Shown: piece after piece, positions 17,323 through 25,466 of the stretch | Numbering within the stretch: position 1 is the stretch's first letter | Layout of the letters: the number at the start of each line of letters is the position of its first letter | Assembly (NCBI GenBank): GCA_004297985.1 | Contig: SCRA01000088.1 | Location: 1-52,532, forward strand | Reading direction: 5' to 3' | DNA from: a bacterium | GTDB taxonomy: Bacteria; Vulcanimicrobiota; Vulcanimicrobiia; Vulcanimicrobiales; SCRA01 | DNA: 52,532 nt | Notes under the pieces: generated by a model | Database searches by the model: none | The model's input: only the letters and a program-made list of their open reading frames with translations | What the model was told of the DNA's origin: nothing | Program-made: the position numbers and the translations under genes

Positions 17323-18656
17323 GGGTGGACGCGCCGTTCTCGATCGATCAGGCTCACCGGGGAGAGCCGTCCCGTCATCAGTTGCGCGCCCGTGGGGCGG
17401 GCGATCGGCGGCCGTGAGGGAGCGGCGGGCATCGGCGGACGTGCAAAGACGGGGTGCGAGGGGCCCGCGAGATCGGCGAACAGGCGGCCGTAGTCGCGCG
17501 CGATGTTCGGCCACGTCATTTGGCGGCCGAAACGGTAGGCACGGCGCTCGACGCAACGGCGCAGACCCGGGTCGTCGAGCAGGCGATTGACCTGCGCGGC
17601 GATGGAGTCCGCCTCGCGGAAGCCCGCCAGGAAGCCGCGACGGTGCGCTAGCAGCTCCTCGGCATACAGGTACGGCGTCGAGACGATCGCCTTACCCAAG
17701 CCCATGGCGTAGGCCAGCGTGCCGCTGACGATCTGCACCGGATTGAGGTAGGGCGTGAGGTAGACGTCCGTCGCGCGCAGATAGGTGATGAGCTGCTCTA
17801 GCGACAGGTAGGCGTTGACGAAGGCCACGTTCTTCTCGAGGCCCAACGAGACTACGCGCTCCTGCAGCATCTCGCGGTACGACTCACCCTCGTGGCGGCG
17901 CACCTCGGGGTGCGTCTCGCCGATGACGAGATAGAGCGTCTCGGGGTGACGTTCGACGATGGCCGGCAGCGCCTCGATCGCGTACTCCAGACCCTTGCCC
18001 CGCGAGATCAGCCCGAACGTCGAGATGAGCAGACGGCCTCCGTAGCCTAAGCTCGCCTTGAAGCCGTCTGTCGGCACGAAACCTACATCCGGGACGCCGT
18101 GGTGAATGACCTCGATGCGGTGCGATTCCAGCCCGTAAATCTCTTCGAGGATGCGCCGCCCCGTGTGTGAGAGCACGATCACGACGTCGGAGCGGGTGCA
18201 CAGCTCGCGCGTCACCTGCCGATGGTGCTCCGAAGGATTGGGCAGCACCGTATGCATCGTCAACGCGATGGGCTTGTGAATCCCGGCGAGCGCCCCCACG
18301 AGCATCTCGCCGTCGTCTCCGCCGAACAGCCCGTACTCGTGCTGAATGTTGAGCAGGCGCGCCGGATGCGCGTTCACAAAGCGCACGATCTCACGATACG
18401 ATGCGGCATCGCGATCGCGCAAGGTGGCCACGACCTCACTCCCATAGCTGTGCTCAACGCCCTCGGGTTCGATGGCGATCACGTCGCCGCGCATCCCCGA
18501 GACGCCCTGCACCGAGGTGATGACGTCACGCATGAAGGTCGCGATCCCGCACTCGCGCGGAGGGTACGACCCCAAGAACAGCGTCGGCGGCACCTCGGGC
18601 CGCCGCGTCGCGCGGCGGAGGTTTGCGAGAAGCTCGCTCAACGCATCGGCTGACAT
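17319..18656 (-). CDS. GT4-family glycosyltransferase
   Basis: Retaining glycosyltransferase of 445 aa with a GT-B fold. N-terminal TLFLGSYPPRECGIATF is a recurring start of this subgroup; the acceptor domain has LNIQHEYGLFGG, and the donor domain has STFGLISRGKGLEYAIEA and the E-x7-E-like region around GTLAYAMGLGKAIVSTPYLYAEE. I chose ATG 18656, six bases after a GGAG; TTG 18668 is an alternative. The C-terminal 45 aa are Pro/Ala-rich and probably disordered. Confidence 0.87.
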   Translation of the reverse strand: MSADALSELLANLRRATRRPEVPPTLFLGSYPPRECGIATFMRDVITSVQGVSGMRGDVIAIEPEGVEHSYGSEVVATLRDRDAASYREIVRFVNAHPARLLNIQHEYGLFGGDDGEMLVGALAGIHKPIALTMHTVLPNPSEHHRQVTRELCTRSDVVIVLSHTGRRILEEIYGLESHRIEVIHHGVPDVGFVPTDGFKASLGYGGRLLISTFGLISRGKGLEYAIEALPAIVERHPETLYLVIGETHPEVRRHEGESYREMLQERVVSLGLEKNVAFVNAYLSLEQLITYLRATDVYLTPYLNPVQIVSGTLAYAMGLGKAIVSTPYLYAEELLAHRRGFLAGFREADSIAAQVNRLLDDPGLRRCVERRAYRFGRQMTWPNIARDYGRLFADLAGPSHPVFARPPMPAAPSRPPIARPTGAQLMTGRLSPVSLIDRERRVHP

Positions 18657-18848
18657 CCTGCGCTCCAATTCCTTCTACTTTCTCAACGACGACGGAGACG
18701 ACAGATCAAGCCTGCGCACGCCCCAATTCGGTTCTGTGCACGGCTCAGCAACCCCGAGGTCGCTGGTCTTGCCCCGGAAGCGAGGCCCTCCGCCATAAAG
18801 GCTTCTACCCGGAAAGGGTCTTGTTTGAAACCTCGAGCCGGCGAGCGA
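18657..18848 (-). other. Leader/intergenic region before the GT4 gene, hairpin-rich
   Basis: About 190 bases without a gene. On the minus strand several short complementary runs can pair, for example GCAA near 18772 with TTGC near 18752, and ACCC with GGGT around 18811-18823. No known riboswitch consensus could be matched. It may simply hold the terminator of the pyrophosphorylase on its right and the promoter of the GT4 gene. Confidence 0.3.
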
Positions 18849-19904
18849 TCAGGCGGGCAGACGCGCCGGCATCGGGACGCGTGCCCCCGCCGGAACCACG
18901 CTCCCGGCAGGGATGCGCTCGCCGTGGCCCACTACCGCCCCGCGCTCGACGCGCGCATTCGCACCGACGTGAACGTCGCCGGCCAGGACGGCGCCCTCGA
19001 TCGAGGCTCCCTCTCCGATGACCACGCCGTCCCAGAGCACGCTCTCGTAGACATGCGCATGTGCGGCGATGCGGCAACCGCGGCCGAGCACGACGCCCGG
19101 ACCTACTTCGGCCTGTCGATCGATGATGGAGTGAGCTCCCACGAAGCTGGGATGTTTCACGGCAGCCTCGGCGGACGGGCCAACCGTACGCAGCGGCATC
19201 GTGCCGCGCAGGATGTCGAGATTCGCCTTGAGGTAGTTTTCCGGCTTGCCGATATCGATCCAGTAGTCTTCGGTCGCGTAGGCGTAGAGCGGGCGATCCC
19301 CCGAGATCAACTGCGGGAACGTCTCGCGCTCGATCGAGACGTTGCGTCCGGTGGGGATACGGTCGAGCACATCGCGCTCGAGCAAGTAGGTGCCGGCGTT
19401 GATATAGTTGGTCGTGACCTCATGCGGCTTCGGCTTCTCGGCGAAACGCGTGATTCGTCCGTCGGACTCGCGCTCGACGCAGCCAAACGCCGTGGGATCC
19501 TCGACGGGGATGAGATGGAGCGTGCCGATGCCTCCGCCGCGACGGTGAAACTCCAGCATCGCGCCGAGATCGAGGCTGGTGAGGATGTCTCCGTTGAAGA
19601 CGAAGAACGGGCCCGTGATGAAGCGCTCGACGTTCTTCAGAGCGCCGGCGGTGCCCAGCGGCTCTTCCTCGATCACGTAGTGCAAGCGCATGCCCATCCG
19701 CTCACCGTCACCGAAGTGGCGCTGGATCGCCTCGGGCAGATAGCAGGCAGGGAGCACCACTTCGTTGATGCCTGCGTCCCGCAGACGCAGCAAGACGTGC
19801 TCCATGAAAGGGCGGTCGAGCAACGGAACCATCGGCTTCGGCACAGAGTACGTGAGCGGACGCAGGCGCGTTCCCTCGCCGCCGACCAACACGATTGCCT
19901 GCAT
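18849..19904 (-). CDS. Sugar-nucleotide pyrophosphorylase with left-handed beta-helix tail (second copy)
   Basis: Nucleotidyltransferase of 351 aa, a paralogue of the protein at 8276-9292. It starts MQAIVLVGGEGTRLRPLTY with PKPMVPLLDRPF, FVFNGDILTSLD, EKPKPHE and DYWIDIGKPENYLKAN, then hexapeptide repeats (about 245-345). The N-terminal pattern is that of GDP-mannose or glucose-1-phosphate pyrophosphorylases. ATG 19904 has GGAGAAG two bases upstream of its AG spacer. It probably feeds the GT4 pathway downstream. Confidence 0.9.
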   Translation of the reverse strand: MQAIVLVGGEGTRLRPLTYSVPKPMVPLLDRPFMEHVLLRLRDAGINEVVLPACYLPEAIQRHFGDGERMGMRLHYVIEEEPLGTAGALKNVERFITGPFFVFNGDILTSLDLGAMLEFHRRGGGIGTLHLIPVEDPTAFGCVERESDGRITRFAEKPKPHEVTTNYINAGTYLLERDVLDRIPTGRNVSIERETFPQLISGDRPLYAYATEDYWIDIGKPENYLKANLDILRGTMPLRTVGPSAEAAVKHPSFVGAHSIIDRQAEVGPGVVLGRGCRIAAHAHVYESVLWDGVVIGEGASIEGAVLAGDVHVGANARVERGAVVGHGERIPAGSVVPAGARVPMPARLPA

Positions 19905-20104
19905 CTCTTCTCCGCTTACTCCTTGCGAACGGTGCCCGTCTGCGCGCCACAGCGGCGCCGGACTCCTTCGCACTCTACGGTACCGCGCCACGCCCTGCCT
20001 TCCGCGACCCGCCACACGCGTCACGCTTGCCTGACCCGGCAGAGCCGATCCTATCGGCACGTTGCGGGCCATCGGCAAACGGCGCCGCAGCGGGCTTGTC
20101 CCTT

Positions 20105-21829
20105 CTATGCGTGCAGGAGAGTGACGCGTCCGGCGCTGCCGTCGACGGCGGCGAGCAGGGGTCGGGCGCCGTCGAACGCCTCTCCCACGGCGCAGCCCAC
20201 CACCGCGGGAACGGCAAGGGAGCGAGCCACCTCGATGAGGTGGGCGCTCGGTCCGCCGCCGATAGAGATCAGCGCGGCGGCGTTCCAGAGCAGCGGCGCG
20301 TAACCCGGCAGCGGGTGCGGCACCACCAACACCATGCGTTGCGAAGGACGAGCGCTGTCGGGCCGCGAGGCGAACCACGCGCTGCCGGCGCCGATCCCTG
20401 GCGCGGCCGGCATGCCGGCATGTGCGCTGCCATTAGCCACCACCGTCAGATAGACGAAGGGCTCCCATCCCTCGCGCGGTGCGGCCGTTCGGCGCGGAGT
20501 GTGGTGCGGGTGACGCAAGGCGCGCTCCAGGCCAACGGCGCTCAAACGCCAGACGTCGTCCACCTTCGCCAGCGCTCCGGCCTCTACCAAGTGCCGGCCG
20601 ATGCCGCGCAGCAGCGCCACCAGGCGCACGCCTTGCGCGGCGTTGAGCAGGCGGCCCGCATCCAGCTTGGCCAGCGTTTCCCCTTGCAGGCCGTCGCGCA
20701 GCGCGATCAGCGCCTCGCGCGCCTCGCGCACGCTCTCGGCGCCGCGGTGGCCGCCTTGGCCCCAGGTGGCGGTCGAGAGCGTGGCCGCGATGGCCCGGGC
20801 CTCTGCGAAGGCACCCCACGGATCGGCGGACATCAGCGGCGCCACGGCGGAGGGCGAGGGAAAATCGGCCGATCCCACCGCCCACGGCAGCACCAATTCG
20901 TCGCCGAGCGGACCACCGTACTGGGCCGCCAGATGGGCGATGCGCACCGCGATCGGCACGACAAAGCCCTCGGCGGATGCCGGGAGCTCGTTCGAGCGCT
21001 CCTGGTCCGGCAGCGGCGCTGAGGGGCGCGACTGCAGGAGGAGCACGCCCCGCTCGGGCGTCCATCCCCATTCGATCAAATCGTCTTCGAACGCCGCACG
21101 CACGTTGCGCGAGAGGCGCGCGACCTCTCGGAAGACCGACGGCTCCACGTCGGCCATCTCGGCGGACGTCTGCAAGGCACCGTCGGCGGCGACGACCACG
21201 CGATGCCCCGACTCCCAGCCGCTGAGCACGTTCGCGGGCGAGCCGAGCGTCGCCGTGATGGTCACCGCGTCGCCGGCGGCGATCACCGCCACGCCGGAGA
21301 CGCCGAAAGATGCTTCGGGTTGGACCAGCACCGCCAGGCGCTGCTGTTCGGGGGCGACGCCCAGCTCCTCGCAGCGCTCCACGGCGTCGCGCGAGAAGGC
21401 CGAGGCCCAGCACCCGCGGATCGCCGTCTCCAGCTCCGCGGGCGCCACTCCCACGTACGAGGTGAAGGCTCCGGCCCACGCCGCATCGAGCTCCAGGGCA
21501 CTGGACGAGCGCACCACGAGCGACGCCCCCAACGGTTCCACCGCCGCGTGCAACTCCGCGAGCAAGGCGGGGTCGAGCGCTGCGCCCATGATGGCCAGAC
21601 GGGCCCCGCCGGGACCACGCGTGGCGGCCGCCTCGGCGCCGAGCGCAAGCGCGCGCTCCGCCTCGTCGGCCGGCACCACCACGCCCTGCAGCGCAGGCAA
21701 CCCGAGTCTGCGCGCCTGCGCCAGACGAGCAGCCTTGGCTCCGACGGCGTCGGGCGCAAGCGCACACGCCGCGTCGTCTAAGGCGGCAACGCGGCGTGCG
21801 GCTTGGCCACTGGGGCGAGAAGGATCCAC
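20105..21829 (-). CDS. Compact PEP-synthase / rifampicin-phosphotransferase-like dikinase
   Basis: Protein of 574 aa. The N-terminal half resembles the ATP-binding domain of PEP synthase and PPDK (GAKAARLAQARRLGLP; LVVRSSSALE with Arg107; LAVLVQPEA; LLLQSRPS). A helical linker (about 335-430) resembles that of rifampicin phosphotransferase. The C-terminal mobile domain has ISIGGGPSAHLIEVARS, with His530 in the phosphohistidine position. This predicts ATP hydrolysis to AMP and Pi with a phospho-His intermediate; the acceptor is unknown. There is no PEP-binding TIM barrel, so it is not PPDK or PEP synthase. GTG 21829 lies 5 bases after the M24 gene. Confidence 0.75.
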   Translation of the reverse strand: MDPSRPSGQAARRVAALDDAACALAPDAVGAKAARLAQARRLGLPALQGVVVPADEAERALALGAEAAATRGPGGARLAIMGAALDPALLAELHAAVEPLGASLVVRSSSALELDAAWAGAFTSYVGVAPAELETAIRGCWASAFSRDAVERCEELGVAPEQQRLAVLVQPEASFGVSGVAVIAAGDAVTITATLGSPANVLSGWESGHRVVVAADGALQTSAEMADVEPSVFREVARLSRNVRAAFEDDLIEWGWTPERGVLLLQSRPSAPLPDQERSNELPASAEGFVVPIAVRIAHLAAQYGGPLGDELVLPWAVGSADFPSPSAVAPLMSADPWGAFAEARAIAATLSTATWGQGGHRGAESVREAREALIALRDGLQGETLAKLDAGRLLNAAQGVRLVALLRGIGRHLVEAGALAKVDDVWRLSAVGLERALRHPHHTPRRTAAPREGWEPFVYLTVVANGSAHAGMPAAPGIGAGSAWFASRPDSARPSQRMVLVVPHPLPGYAPLLWNAAALISIGGGPSAHLIEVARSLAVPAVVGCAVGEAFDGARPLLAAVDGSAGRVTLLHA

Positions 21830-21834
21830 GTGCT

Positions 21835-23070
21835 CTAGCCGCAGACGGTGATCTCTTTGACTGGGAACGTGGAGATCAGCTCGGTGCGGTCCTCGTGAAC
21901 GATGAGCATCTCCTCGAGACGAACGCCGAACTCGTGGACCTTACCATGCTGCGTCTCCAGCGCGAAGACCATCCCAGGCTCGATGATCTGCGGAAAGTCC
22001 AGCGACCAGATGCGCGAGATCACCGGCATGTCGTACTGCGCCAGGCCCAGACCATGGCCCCACAGGTTGGCTGCAGCCTGGTCCTCGTCTTCGTAGCCCC
22101 ACGTCTCCTGCGCCGAGGGCCACTTGGATGCGATGTCGCGCGTGGTTACGCCGGCCTTGACGGCGCCGATGGCGTCGTAGAGCCACTTGTAGGCGATGTC
22201 ATAGTAACGCTTGTGCTCGTCGGTCGGCTTTCCGCCCACGCAGTACGTGCGGTAGTAGCATGACTTGAAGCCGTTCCAGGTGAGAGCGGCCAGGTCGATG
22301 ATCACGAGCTCCCCCGGCCGGATGATGCGGTCGGAGAAGTTACGCCAGTTGGGCCAGGCGTTGGGTCCGGAGGAGACGATGACGTCCTCGACATCTTCCA
22401 TGCCCGGGATGTTGTAGAGGTACTGCATCCCGAAGGCAGTGACCTGATTCTCGGTCAGGCCGGGCTTGAGCATCTTGGAGAATTCGTAGTGCAGAGCATC
22501 GCCGATGGCGCCGACGATGCGCATCGCCTCGTGCTCGTCTTTGTTCTTGACGGCGCGCGCCTGCATCATCGGCGTCATGCCGTCGGTCCACTTGATCCCG
22601 GCCTTCTCGAAGGCCCTGATCATGTTGATGTCGATGAAGTCAACGCCCAGCGGCTGATCCTTCACGCCCGCTTCCTCGAGCGCGTCGAGCAGAGCCTTGA
22701 CGAACTTGTCGACCTGCGTCGCCGAGGCGGGCCCGGCTGCGCCTTTGATCCAGGCGAACGAGTGCCGGATGTTCTCCGGCTTGAGCCAAGGGGAGTGGCG
22801 CGCAACGTGAATGCCGATATCGCCTTGCTCGAAGAGGATGGGATCCCTGCCCTCCACCAGGACCGCGTAACGCAGCCCAGGCTTGAGGCGATTCCATCCC
22901 GGGGTGAGCGTCGAGGTGATGTACCTTACGTTCTCGTCGTACATGCAGAGGATGGCGCCCAGGCCGTGGCTACGCATCGCTGCGCGCGCACGCGCTAAGC
23001 GGTGCTCGCGCATGCGCTGCCAGTTGATTCTCTCTTGCCAATCGGTACCGACACTGCCGAACGAAGCCAT
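21835..23070 (-). CDS. Creatinase/M24-fold hydrolase (Xaa-Pro-dipeptidase-like) lacking one metal ligand
   Basis: Protein of 411 aa with an N-terminal creatinase-like domain (about 20-160) and a C-terminal pita-bread fold. Expected M24 metal ligands are Asp259, His339, Glu372 and Glu386. The second Asp, normally in GYxSDxTRT, is replaced: the text reads GFKSCYYRT, with Cys271. It may bind a single metal or, like creatinase, none, and hydrolyse a C-N bond rather than a peptide. GAGGAG lies 8 bases upstream of ATG 23070. Transcribed from the operator-bearing promoter at 23135-23174. Confidence 0.85.
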   Translation of the reverse strand: MASFGSVGTDWQERINWQRMREHRLARARAAMRSHGLGAILCMYDENVRYITSTLTPGWNRLKPGLRYAVLVEGRDPILFEQGDIGIHVARHSPWLKPENIRHSFAWIKGAAGPASATQVDKFVKALLDALEEAGVKDQPLGVDFIDINMIRAFEKAGIKWTDGMTPMMQARAVKNKDEHEAMRIVGAIGDALHYEFSKMLKPGLTENQVTAFGMQYLYNIPGMEDVEDVIVSSGPNAWPNWRNFSDRIIRPGELVIIDLAALTWNGFKSCYYRTYCVGGKPTDEHKRYYDIAYKWLYDAIGAVKAGVTTRDIASKWPSAQETWGYEDEDQAAANLWGHGLGLAQYDMPVISRIWSLDFPQIIEPGMVFALETQHGKVHEFGVRLEEMLIVHEDRTELISTFPVKEITVCG

Positions 23071-23134
23071 GTTCCGTGCTCCTCAATCGAGATGCGGACA
23101 CCACAACCTCCACGACGGCTGCGGCAACGGCTAA

Positions 23135-23174
23135 TTTATCTTTTGATAAAACAATATGCCGGCCCGTCTGTCAA
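23135..23174 (-). promoter_or_regulatory. Promoter with overlapping TetR-type operator, copy 1 (drives M24 gene)
   Basis: Minus strand: TTGACA (23174-23169), 17-base spacer, TTTTAT (23151-23146). The -10 is embedded in a perfect palindrome TTTATC-N4-GATAAA (23135-23150). The same layout with the same spacing occurs on the plus strand at 24036-24075. Confidence 0.7.
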
Positions 23175-23315
23175 GAGTCGGCTCGCGACCGGCGGCTGGG
23201 CGGCGCGGGAGCCGCGTTTTCCGGTCGCGAAGGCGTGGGCATGAGGGAAGGAGCGTCGACCCATCCAAAGTAGCCGCCGTCCGTCCGTCGCATCCGCGCG
23301 TAAAGCCGCGAGCGC

Positions 23316-23372
23316 CAAGCCCAGGCCCAAAGCCAAGCCCAAGCCCAAGCCCAAGCCCAAGCCCAGGCCCAA
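23316..23372 (+). repeat. AAGCCC hexanucleotide tandem repeat
   Basis: Five consecutive AAGCCC units (23335-23364) flanked by AAGCCCAGGCCCAAAGCC and AGGCCC variants. If translated in the TetR frame they encode a Lys-Pro-rich tail; six-base units keep the frame when copy number changes. Confidence 0.8.
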
Positions 23373-23376
23373 GCGC

Positions 23377-24039
23377 CTGCCGCCGGACGAGCGCGAGCGG
23401 CTCATCGTTCGCGAGGCCGTAGCATTTTTTGCCGAGCGCGGCTTCGAGGGACAGACTCGGGAGTTGGCCAGGCGCCTGGGCATCACCCAACCCTTGCTCT
23501 ACCGCTACTTCCCGAGCAAGGAGGCTCTCCTCGAACGGGTCTACCAAGAGGTTTACCTCAACCGATGGAACCCGCACTGGGAAGATATCCTCGAGGACCG
23601 TTCCCGCTCCCTCGAAGACCGCATCGTGGAGTTTTATAGCGACTACGCCCGCGCGGTGCTGACCTACGAGTGGATCCGGGTATTCATGTTCTCCGGCCTA
23701 CGCGGCATGGACCTCAACGGACGGTACTTGACCGTGGTCCGCGACCGCATCTTCGCCCGCGTCATCCGTGAGCTCCGATTCGAAAACGCGTTGCCCGCGC
23801 CGTCCGAAGTGCCGATCAGCGAGGCGGAGTTCGAGCTGGTGTGGTCGTTGCACGCCAGCATATTCTATATCGGGATTCGGAAATGGATCTACGGCCTCGC
23901 GATCCCAGACGACGTCACGGCGGTGGTCGCGGCGCTGGCGACGGCATTCATCGAGGGCGTCCCGGCCGTGGTTGCGCGGCTCACGGGCGCGCCCCCTGAG
24001 CCGCGCGCGAAAGCGACGGCGCAGCAACGGACCCCTTGA
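23377..24039 (+). CDS. TetR/AcrR-family transcriptional regulator (start unclear)
   Basis: N-terminal HTH reads ERLIVREAVAFFAERGFEGQ and LARRLGITQPLLYRYFPSKE, the TetR signature; the rest (about 160 aa) is a helical ligand domain. The frame is open back to a stop at 23242 but contains no ATG, GTG or TTG before the HTH. I place the start at CTG 23377; other options are ATC 23263, which has GGAAGGAG nine bases upstream, or a sequence error. Starting at TTG 23464 would delete the first HTH helix. Upstream codons encode a Lys-Pro tail. It lies between two identical palindromes and probably represses both flanking operons. Confidence 0.8.
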   Translation: MPPDERERLIVREAVAFFAERGFEGQTRELARRLGITQPLLYRYFPSKEALLERVYQEVYLNRWNPHWEDILEDRSRSLEDRIVEFYSDYARAVLTYEWIRVFMFSGLRGMDLNGRYLTVVRDRIFARVIRELRFENALPAPSEVPISEAEFELVWSLHASIFYIGIRKWIYGLAIPDDVTAVVAALATAFIEGVPAVVARLTGAPPEPRAKATAQQRTP

Positions 24040-24075
24040 CAACCATCCGAGCTTTGTGTTTTATCGAGAGATAAA
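24036..24075 (+). promoter_or_regulatory. Promoter with overlapping TetR-type operator, copy 2 (drives binding-protein gene)
   Basis: TTGACA (24036-24041), 17-base spacer, TTTTAT (24059-24064), overlapping the perfect palindrome TTTATC-N4-GATAAA (24060-24075). The -35 overlaps the tetR stop. It drives the gene at 24189, which has a strong GAGGAGG ribosome site. Confidence 0.72.
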
Positions 24076-24188
24076 TAGACGGAGTATCGGCTCGTCATGA
24101 AGACGCGCCCGTCATAGGTCGCTTCAGTGGTCATCCTCGCTTACGTTGACGCCGAGCTACACGAGCGCTTGAATCGAGGAGGCTGGAC

Positions 24189-25457
24189 ATGCACCGTTCG
24201 AAACGCTCTAGGGCCGCTCTGGTACGATTACTCTCATTTGTGGCCATCTTGGCGGTCGGTACCGCGTTCGTCGGGGTATCCCCGGCACGCGCTGCCGACC
24301 AACCCCCGATCAAGGTCGGATTCATCTCGTCTTTGAGCGGCTATTTTGCCGCTCCCGGCAAGTACATGGAGGAGGGTCTCAAGCTCTACCTCCAGGAGCA
24401 CAACTACACGATCGCCGGACGCAAGATCGTGCTCGACATCGCCGACGACCAAGGGAATCCCGCGGTCGGCCTCACCCAGTTGCGCAGGCTCGTCGAACAG
24501 GATCACGTCGACGTGATCTTCGGCCCGCTCTCCGCCGCCGTGGGCTCGGCCATGGCGACGTATCTCGACTCGCACAAGACTCCCGCGGTCTTTCCGATCG
24601 TCTCGTCTGATGATCTCACCCAGCGCACACCGGCCGCCTACGCCGTGCGGACGGGCTGGACGAGCAGCCAGACCACGCAGCCGCTCGGCGACTACTCGTA
24701 CAAGACGCTGAAGTATCGCAAGGTGGCGACGATCGCCTACGACTTCTCGTTCGGCTGGGAGAGCATCGGCGGCTCTGTCGCTACGTTCCAAGACGACGGC
24801 GGCAAGGTGGTCAAGCAGATCTGGACGCCGCTTTCCACGACCGACTTCTCGCCATATCTCTCGGAGCTCCCACGCGACGTCGACGCCATAATGTGCAGCT
24901 TCTCCGGATCGCAAGCTATCAACTTCATGAAGCAGTACAAGGCGTTCGGCCTGAAGACACCGCTGATCTGTCAGGGGAATAGCACCGACGAGAGCACCCT
25001 CCAAACTACCGGTTCGGCGGCTCTGGGCGCCGTGACGTCGTTGCAGTATAGTGCCGCGCTCGATACGCCGACGAACAAGAAGTTCGTTGCGGCGTACACC
25101 AAGGCTTACGGGCACGGACCTTCGTACTACGGCGAGGGCACGTATGTCGGAGCGATGGTGCTGGCCGGCGGAATCGACGCGCTGCACGGGGACATCTCGG
25201 ACCCCGCGGCCTTTGTGAAGGCGATGCGCAGCGTCAATCTCACCAACGCACCACGCGGTCCGATCAGCTTCGACTCCTACGGCAATCCGGTGGAGAACGT
25301 TTACATCCGCAAGGTCGAAGAGGTTGACGGCCAGCTCGCGAACGTCGTGATTCAGACGGATCACAACGTCTCGCAGTTCTGGACATACAACCCTGCGACG
25401 TTCTTGCGGCATCCGGTGTATTCGCGAAGCTATCCGCCGTGCAACGACTGCAAGTAG
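24189..25457 (+). CDS. Branched-chain-type ABC transporter substrate-binding protein 1
   Basis: Secreted periplasmic-binding protein of 422 aa (type 1 fold, LivJ-like). Residues about 1-35 form a signal peptide ending near PARAADQ. The mature domain starts PPIKVGFISSLSG, with LVEQDHVDVIFGPLS and the hinge motif KVATIAYDFSFGWESIGG. It ends in CNDCK, an uncommon cysteine pair shared with the paralogue at 41456. Ligands of this family include amino acids, amides and aromatic acids. GAGGAGG lies six bases upstream of the ATG. Confidence 0.93.
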   Translation: MHRSKRSRAALVRLLSFVAILAVGTAFVGVSPARAADQPPIKVGFISSLSGYFAAPGKYMEEGLKLYLQEHNYTIAGRKIVLDIADDQGNPAVGLTQLRRLVEQDHVDVIFGPLSAAVGSAMATYLDSHKTPAVFPIVSSDDLTQRTPAAYAVRTGWTSSQTTQPLGDYSYKTLKYRKVATIAYDFSFGWESIGGSVATFQDDGGKVVKQIWTPLSTTDFSPYLSELPRDVDAIMCSFSGSQAINFMKQYKAFGLKTPLICQGNSTDESTLQTTGSAALGAVTSLQYSAALDTPTNKKFVAAYTKAYGHGPSYYGEGTYVGAMVLAGGIDALHGDISDPAAFVKAMRSVNLTNAPRGPISFDSYGNPVENVYIRKVEEVDGQLANVVIQTDHNVSQFWTYNPATFLRHPVYSRSYPPCNDCK

Positions 25458-25466
25458 TGAGCGACG

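Noticed and set aside
18657-18848. Cyclic-di-GMP or cobalamin riboswitch
   Set aside because: Only short fragments recall the consensus; conserved cores are absent.
23316-23372. AAGCCC repeat as a CRISPR or satellite
   Set aside because: Units are only 6 bases with no spacers, and they encode a Lys-Pro tail in the TetR frame.
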